DNA of 64,000 nt, taken from the NCBI RefSeq assembly GCF_006716425.1, contig NZ_VFOZ01000001.1, forward strand, positions 4,278,001 to 4,342,000. Direction: 5' to 3'. Each line of letters opens with the position of its first letter. Position 1 is the stretch's first letter. This document shows, one piece after another, positions 59,582 through 64,000 of this stretch. The DNA is from Actinoallomurus bryophytorum (GTDB lineage Bacteria; Actinomycetota; Actinomycetes; Streptosporangiales; Streptosporangiaceae). The notes under the pieces are model-generated. The model was not told the DNA's origin. It did no database searches and saw nothing but the letters and a program-made list of their open reading frames with translations. The translations under genes were made by a program, and so were the position numbers.

Positions 59582-60469
59582 TTACGGGTCGCCCATCGCC
59601 GTGCCCGGCGTCGCGAGGGCGTCGAGCAGGGCCGACGTGGCGGGTGGTTCGGGTGGCGCGCCGTACGTCGCGGCGAGTACGTACCGCGTTGATCCGGGCA
59701 GGACCACGCTGTGCACTGAAGGGTTGCGGGCCGCCGCCAGCGCCAGGCCCGGCAGGGTCGTTACGCCCAGGCCGGCCGCCACCATGGCCTGGACGGCCAC
59801 GAAATCGTCCGTCGTGAAGGAGATCTTCGGGTCGAAGCCTGCCCGCGAGCACATGTCCAGCAAATGCAATCGGCAGCGGTCGCAGCCCGCGATCCATTCA
59901 GCGTCAGAGAAAGCGGCCAGGTCGGGCGAGGTTTCCAAGGCTTCCGACGCAGTGACCAGGTAGCTCGGCTCGTCCAGCAACCGGCGCGTGGTGATGCCGT
60001 CGTCCTCGCCCTCCAGGTCGTACCGGAAGATCACTGCGACATCGACGTACCCGGCGCGCAGCATGCGGACGGCCTCCGGTGGTTCGGCCTCGGACAAGCT
60101 CACCTGAAGCCCCGGATGGCGGGCGGCCAGCAGCGCTGCCGCTCGCGGGACGAACGTTCCCAAAGCTGACGGGAACGCCGCCAGCCGAACCCGTCCCTGG
60201 CTCAGTCCGACATGCGCCGAGAGCTCGGCCTCGGCCGCATCAAGGCGACCGAGGATTTCGGCCCCGCGCTCGGCGAGCGTCCGGCCGGCCTCGGTCAGCC
60301 GGATGCCGCGCCCGGCACGCCGTACGAGCTGGGCGCCCGTCTCGGCCTCCAGTCGCGCGAGGTGGTGGCTCACCGACGGCTGCGAGTAGTGCAGCTCCTT
60401 CGCCGCGGCGGTCACCGACCCGGTACGAGCGATCGCTACCAGCACGCGAAGGCGGGAAACATCCAGCAC
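59582..60469 (-). CDS. LysR family transcriptional regulator
   Basis: A 295-residue LysR protein with the N-terminal winged helix (VAIARTGSVTAAAKELHYSQ, then PSVSHHLARLEAETGAQLVR) and a two-lobe periplasmic-binding-like effector domain from about 90. It is divergent from the cupin gene at 60554 with an 84-bp gap, the standard arrangement for control of that gene. An inducer cannot be deduced. The C-terminus ends in the low-complexity boundary left by the toxin cassette region. Confidence 0.88.
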   Translation of the reverse strand: MLDVSRLRVLVAIARTGSVTAAAKELHYSQPSVSHHLARLEAETGAQLVRRAGRGIRLTEAGRTLAERGAEILGRLDAAEAELSAHVGLSQGRVRLAAFPSALGTFVPRAAALLAARHPGLQVSLSEAEPPEAVRMLRAGYVDVAVIFRYDLEGEDDGITTRRLLDEPSYLVTASEALETSPDLAAFSDAEWIAGCDRCRLHLLDMCSRAGFDPKISFTTDDFVAVQAMVAAGLGVTTLPGLALAAARNPSVHSVVLPGSTRYVLAATYGAPPEPPATSALLDALATPGTAMGDP

Positions 60470-60553
60470 AGGCCCAATCTATCAACGGGGTCTATGGAAA
60501 GACGCAGATGTTGGCATTGGACCGATGAGTGCCCCGCGCGGGACCCTGGAGAC

Positions 60554-61099
60554 GTGAAAGACGCAACGCTGACGTGCGGAAACCTACGACCGGGCATGGC
60601 AGATCTCGTGGCGGGCGTACGCACCGCTGTGGGGCGCCACCTCGGCTGGCGTGAGACCTCCGTGCTCGTCGCCGGCGAGTTGCGGCGGCATCTGCCGACC
60701 CCCGACGTGCTCACCGCCGAGGAGCGCCAGGGTGACCCGGACTTCTACCAGACCCACACGCTGTACGTGGAGCCCGACGGTGCGTTCTCCATCGTCGCCG
60801 TGGTCTGGCGGCCCGGTCAGGTCACGCCGATCCACGACCACGTCACCTGGTGCGTCTTCGGCGTTCTCCAAGGGGTCGAGCACGAGGAGCTGTTCGTCCA
60901 CGAGGGCGACCACCTGCTCAGTGTCGGCGTGAACGACAACCTCGTAGGGGAGGTCAGTGGCTTCGCGCCGCCCGGTGACATCCACCGGGTGCGCAACTCC
61001 GGCGACCAGACGGCGGTCTCGGTCCACGTCTACGGCACCGACATCTCCCGCATCGACTCCAGCGTGCGCAGGGTGTACGACCTCCCGGTACGCGGCTGA
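60554..61099 (+). CDS. Cysteine dioxygenase-like cupin protein
   Basis: A 181-residue single-domain cupin. The metal motif is TPIHDHVTWCVFGVLQGVEH (His-x-His and the conserved Glu), with the third ligand in PPGDIHRVRNSG. This is the arrangement of the cysteine dioxygenase/thiol dioxygenase family, which adds O2 to thiols such as cysteine or mercaptopropionate. GTG 60554 is the likely start; a methionine at 60596 (MADLVAGV) is an alternative. It is divergent from LysR and convergent, by only 4 bp, with the racemase gene. It could therefore belong to an amino-acid oxidation circuit. Confidence 0.8.
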   Translation: MKDATLTCGNLRPGMADLVAGVRTAVGRHLGWRETSVLVAGELRRHLPTPDVLTAEERQGDPDFYQTHTLYVEPDGAFSIVAVVWRPGQVTPIHDHVTWCVFGVLQGVEHEELFVHEGDHLLSVGVNDNLVGEVSGFAPPGDIHRVRNSGDQTAVSVHVYGTDISRIDSSVRRVYDLPVRG

Positions 61100-61103
61100 A
61101 CCC

Positions 61104-62207
61104 TCAGGAATCCAGGCGCACCAACTGCGAGGACTCCGTCAGCTCGTCGAGGTAGTCCATGATCGGCGACACCCCGAGGCCAGGCCCGGACGGGACGGTC
61201 ATCAGGCCGTCGACCAGGCAGAACGGCTCGGTGATGTCCCGGGTGTAATACCGCGAAGAGGCTGAGACGTCTCCAGGCAGTGTGCAGCCGGGCAGTGCCG
61301 CGAACGCCAGGTTGGCCGCGCGGCCGAGGCCCGTCTCCAGCATCCCGCCGCACCACACCGGCACGTCGTGCGCCATGGCCACATCATGGATCCGCCGCGC
61401 CTCCAGATAACCCCCGACCCGGCCCGCCTTGACGTTGATGATCGAACAGGCGCCCAGGGACAGGGCATCGGCGGCGGCGCGGGCCGACACGATCGACTCG
61501 TCCAGGCAGATCGGTGTCCGCGCGACCGCGGCCAGCTGAGCATGGCCGAGCAGGTCGTCCTCGGGCAGCGGCTGTTCGATCAGCAGCAGGTCGAAGGGGT
61601 CCAGACCGGCGAGGTGCCGGGCGTCGGCACGCGTGTACGCGGTGTTCGCGTCGACCTGGAGCAGGATGTCGCCGAACCGTTCGCGTACGGCGCGTACCGG
61701 CTCCAGGTCCCAGCCCGGCTGGATCTTCAGCTTGATGCGGGCGTACCCCTCGGCGAGGTAGCCGTCCACGTGGTCCAGCAGCTCCGGGATCGAGTCCATG
61801 ATCCCGACCGAGACGCCGGCCGGCACCCGGTCGTGGATCCCGCCGAGATAGGCCGCGTACGACATGCCGGCCCCCCGCAGCTCCGCGTCCAGGACCGCCA
61901 TCTCGACGGCGGCCTTGGCCATGGGGTGCCCCTTGACCGGAGCGAACGCCGGGCCGAGCGCGCGGGCCGTGACGTCCGAAGGCAACCGGGGGAGCAGGAA
62001 ATCGGTGATCACTTGCGCGGCGCCGGAAACGTACTCGGAGGAGTACAGCGGCTCGTCGATGGCCACGCACTCTCCCCAGCCCTCGGCCGACGTGCCGAGC
62101 ACGCGGACGAGCAGTACCGAACGCTCGGTCTCGGTCGCGAAGGAGGTACGGAACGGGGAGACGAGCGGAAGACGGATGCGCCGCAGCTCCACGGCCGACA
62201 GCTTCAT
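61104..62207 (-). CDS. N-acylamino acid racemase/o-succinylbenzoate synthase family enolase-superfamily enzyme
   Basis: The 367-residue muconate-lactonizing-type enzyme has the catalytic KxK at K159/K161 (ARIKLKIQPG), metal ligands D186 (VDANTAY), E211 (IEQPLPED) and D236 (LDESIV), and general acid-base K260 (INVKAG). GGMLETGLGRAANLA near the C-terminus is typical of OSBS/NSAR enzymes. Because its ATG overlaps the stop of a GNAT gene, an N-succinyl-amino acid racemase acting on an acylated D-amino acid is more likely than menaquinone synthesis; no other men gene is near. Specificity is inferred. Confidence 0.83.
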   Translation of the reverse strand: MKLSAVELRRIRLPLVSPFRTSFATETERSVLLVRVLGTSAEGWGECVAIDEPLYSSEYVSGAAQVITDFLLPRLPSDVTARALGPAFAPVKGHPMAKAAVEMAVLDAELRGAGMSYAAYLGGIHDRVPAGVSVGIMDSIPELLDHVDGYLAEGYARIKLKIQPGWDLEPVRAVRERFGDILLQVDANTAYTRADARHLAGLDPFDLLLIEQPLPEDDLLGHAQLAAVARTPICLDESIVSARAAADALSLGACSIINVKAGRVGGYLEARRIHDVAMAHDVPVWCGGMLETGLGRAANLAFAALPGCTLPGDVSASSRYYTRDITEPFCLVDGLMTVPSGPGLGVSPIMDYLDELTESSQLVRLDS

Positions 62208-62965
62208 GAGCGGACCTCCAGGAGGTAGTGGCCGGACCGGGTGAAGCCGGTGACGCGGTATCCGGCGGCCAGCGCCCCGCCGAGCGAGGCGCGCTGGGCC
62301 CGCCGCCAGGCGAGCGCGAGCGGCGGATCGGAGGCACGCAACGCGGCGATGTCGGCAGGCGTACCGACCGCCAGCCGTACGGCCCCGGCCGGATCGTGGG
62401 AGAGCGGACGCCCGTCAGCATCCGAGGTGAGCACCGTGAACGTGTCAACCTCGACCGGGGGAGAAGGGATGCCTTCGAGAGCCGCCGCCACCTCCGGACT
62501 GTCCAGGTCCCAGACGAGGAGCAGGCGGTCGCTCGGGTCGCCGGCGTTCAGCTCGTCCGGCATCTCGCCGTAGAAGTCGGGCAGGTACTCCGTCGCCCGC
62601 GCGGCCAGCTTGACCAGGTTGAAGTACGCGTTGCGCCTTACCAGCGGGTCGAAGGTCCAGCTGATCGTGGAGATGCCCCGCGCGAGCGCCCACGAGCGCT
62701 GGTGGCGCTTGATCGCAAAACCCGCGCCCTTGCCGCGAGCCGAGACACCGGTGATGTGAGAGTGCAGCCCGCCATCGGCGGTCGGGAACGCCGCGCAGGC
62801 GCCGACCATCGCGCCGCTCTCGTAGACGCCGGAGATGTAGCCGCCCAGGAACCGCAGGACGCGCATCATCTCGTACGGCATCGGGTCGGTCGGCCGCCAG
62901 ATCCCGGCGAGCAGCTCCGAGGCCGCACGCAGGTCGTCCGTGGTGGTCAGCTCGCGTACGTCCAT
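62204..62965 (-). CDS. GNAT family N-acyltransferase, partner of the racemase
   Basis: A 253-residue GNAT protein with acetyl-CoA loop SARGKGAGFAIKRHQRSWAL, preceded by GLHSHITGV and followed by ISWTFDPLVRRNAYFNLVKL. The same YFNL and DPL strings occur in GNAT proteins encoded beside N-succinylamino acid racemases. In such pairs the transferase succinylates D-amino acids, the racemase inverts them and a deacylase releases the L-form; no deacylase is visible here. ATG 62965 is chosen over the longer frame to 63178, which would overlap the Mce gene end. Confidence 0.78.
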   Translation of the reverse strand: MDVRELTTTDDLRAASELLAGIWRPTDPMPYEMMRVLRFLGGYISGVYESGAMVGACAAFPTADGGLHSHITGVSARGKGAGFAIKRHQRSWALARGISTISWTFDPLVRRNAYFNLVKLAARATEYLPDFYGEMPDELNAGDPSDRLLLVWDLDSPEVAAALEGIPSPPVEVDTFTVLTSDADGRPLSHDPAGAVRLAVGTPADIAALRASDPPLALAWRRAQRASLGGALAAGYRVTGFTRSGHYLLEVRS

Positions 62966-63018
62966 ATCCCGATGGTGCCGTGTCCACGGACCGGACGGCC
63001 AACCGGGCGGCCTGCGAG

Positions 63019-64000
63019 CTACTTGATGATCGGCAGCGGGTTGCCGTTGGACGGGGGTGCCGGGGTCGAGGGGGCCAGCGGGTTCGACGGCGGGATCTTG
63101 GTCTGCTTGCCGGACCCGCCGGGGATGTTCACCGACGCGGGCAGCGGGACGATGTTCTGCAGGTAGACGTCGAACCATCGGCCGGTGCCCGTCACGTCGG
63201 CGAACTGGCTCGTGAACGGGGCCATCAGCTTGAAGGTCTTGTCGAGGTTCGTCTGGTTGCGGTTGAGGATGTCCACGACATTGTGGAGGTTCTTCAGCGC
63301 CGGGTTCAGCGTCGCCTGATTCTCCTCGATCGTCCCGGTGATCTGCTGGGACAGGGAGACCGTGCCGGTCAGCAGCTGGCTGATCACCTGGCGGCGGGCG
63401 TTGATCTCCTGCAGCAGCAGGCCGCCGTCGTTGACGAGGGTGGCGAGGTCGCCGCTGCGGTCGGCCAGCAGCTTCGTGACGTTGCTGGAGTGCTTGAGCA
63501 GCTCGTTCAGCTCGTCGTCGCGTGAGGCGACCGCGCGCGAGATCTTCTGCAGTCCGGCCAGGGTGCCGCGGACGTTGGCCGAGGACCCCTGCATGGTCTG
63601 CGACAGCGTGTCGAACGACTTGGCCAGCTGCTTGGTGTCGATCTTGCCGAGCTGGGCGCTGGCGTCCTGCAGCGCGGGCACCACGTCGTACGGCGCGGTG
63701 GTGCGCGACACCGGGATCTCCTGGTGCGCCGGCTGGCGGCCCGGACCCTTGGGCTCCAGCGCCAGGAAGTGCGACCCCAGCAGCGTCTTGATCTTGATCT
63801 GGATGCGCGTGCCGGTCCCGAAGGGCGTGCCGCTGGTGAACTTCACCTTCACGTGGTCGCCCTCGAGGCCCACGCCCTCGACCTTGCCGACCTTCACGCC
63901 CGCGATGCGCACCTCCTCGCCCGCCTTGAGCCCGGCCGCCTCGCTGAAGGCGGCGGAGTAGGTGGTGCCGCCCTCGAAGTGCTGGAGGTTGAAGGCGAGC
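63019..64000 (-). CDS. Mce family protein, C-terminal part (5' end beyond window)
   Basis: The reading frame enters from the right edge and stops at 63019, about 327 residues. It starts within the MCE/MlaD domain (VRIAGVKVGKVEGVGLEGDH), goes into the long amphipathic helical region (about 63820 to 63220) and ends in a Pro-rich tail (PAPPSNGNPLPIIK). QHFEGGTTYSAAFSEAAGLK before it is typical of the MceB/C subgroup. Mce proteins form hexameric tunnels that bring lipids or sterols (Mce4) into the cell. The other mce genes would lie to the right. A link with the sterol genes of this window is possible but unproven. Confidence 0.85.
   Translation of the reverse strand, partial: LAFNLQHFEGGTTYSAAFSEAAGLKAGEEVRIAGVKVGKVEGVGLEGDHVKVKFTSGTPFGTGTRIQIKIKTLLGSHFLALEPKGPGRQPAHQEIPVSRTTAPYDVVPALQDASAQLGKIDTKQLAKSFDTLSQTMQGSSANVRGTLAGLQKISRAVASRDDELNELLKHSSNVTKLLADRSGDLATLVNDGGLLLQEINARRQVISQLLTGTVSLSQQITGTIEENQATLNPALKNLHNVVDILNRNQTNLDKTFKLMAPFTSQFADVTGTGRWFDVYLQNIVPLPASVNIPGGSGKQTKIPPSNPLAPSTPAPPSNGNPLPIIK

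Noticed and set aside
61104-62207. Certain menC (menaquinone) annotation
   Set aside because: The overlapping GNAT gene and the absence of other men genes favour an acylamino-acid racemase; sequence alone cannot decide.
1-64000. CRISPR arrays, insertion sequences, tRNA or rRNA genes
   Set aside because: No regularly spaced repeats, no transposase-like product, no flanking inverted repeats with target duplications and no tRNA T-loop with matching arms were found by reading.

Overview
The window is chromosomal DNA of a very GC-rich, sporulating-type actinomycete. A Streptosporangiales/Thermomonosporaceae-like organism (Actinomadura or Actinoallomurus type) is the best guess. This is inferred from an AftD/DUF3068/DUF2613 envelope set, an XRE-DUF397 pair, an Mce protein, type VII-like small proteins, sterol-catabolism genes and abundant secreted proteases occurring together. 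No rRNA, tRNA, transposase, CRISPR array or replication origin was seen.

Layout. 1-2.5 kb: the tail of a secreted protein, then a fused two-domain acyl-CoA dehydrogenase of the FadE34 type. 2.5-12.9 kb: a cell-envelope polysaccharide block with two multispanning membrane proteins (one AftD-like), a DUF2613 micro-protein, GT2 and GT4 glycosyltransferases, an acyltransferase-3 and a DUF3068 protein. The gene set recalls the mycobacterial Rv0225-Rv0228 plus Rv0236c/Rv0236A set. Two direct-repeat boxes of the GTNAC-N6-GNAAC/GTNAC kind lie in front of the DUF2613 and DUF3068 genes. 12.9-17.4 kb: secreted M1 and M4 metallopeptidases. 17.4-32.5 kb: an epimerase, an RDD protein, a large LuxR (LAL) regulator, a divergent APC permease/Lrp pair, a Rv1533-like flavin oxidoreductase behind a KstR-type box, a small type VII-associated-looking operon with a frameshifted YbaB gene, adenosine deaminase, an ArsR-SRPBCC-SRPBCC operon, a MarR regulator and an XRE-DUF397 unit.

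32.5-39.7 kb: a sterol side-chain catabolic operon (acyl-CoA ligase, DUF35 protein, Ltp4, Ltp3, FadD19) divergent from EchA19, with a KstR-like inverted repeat between them. With FadE34 at the left end and the KstR-boxed oxidoreductase at 23.9 kb, three separate parts of the window point to growth on sterols, possibly C24-branched plant sterols. 39.8-46.6 kb: a VOC protein, an orphan protein, TetR/aldo-keto reductase, a membrane-anchored pseudo-subtilase with its partner, and a tandem alpha/beta hydrolase whose first domain has lost its catalytic Ser and His.

47-59.4 kb: a polymorphic-toxin locus with a secreted LamG protein, a 2250-residue SpvB/RHS/Hint toxin, a translationally coupled candidate immunity gene of lower GC, and a decayed second copy of the orphan gene from 40.2 kb. 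59.6-64 kb: LysR, a cupin (cysteine-dioxygenase-like) protein, an N-acylamino-acid racemase/OSBS-family enzyme overlapping a GNAT acyltransferase, and the C-terminal part of an Mce protein running off the right edge.
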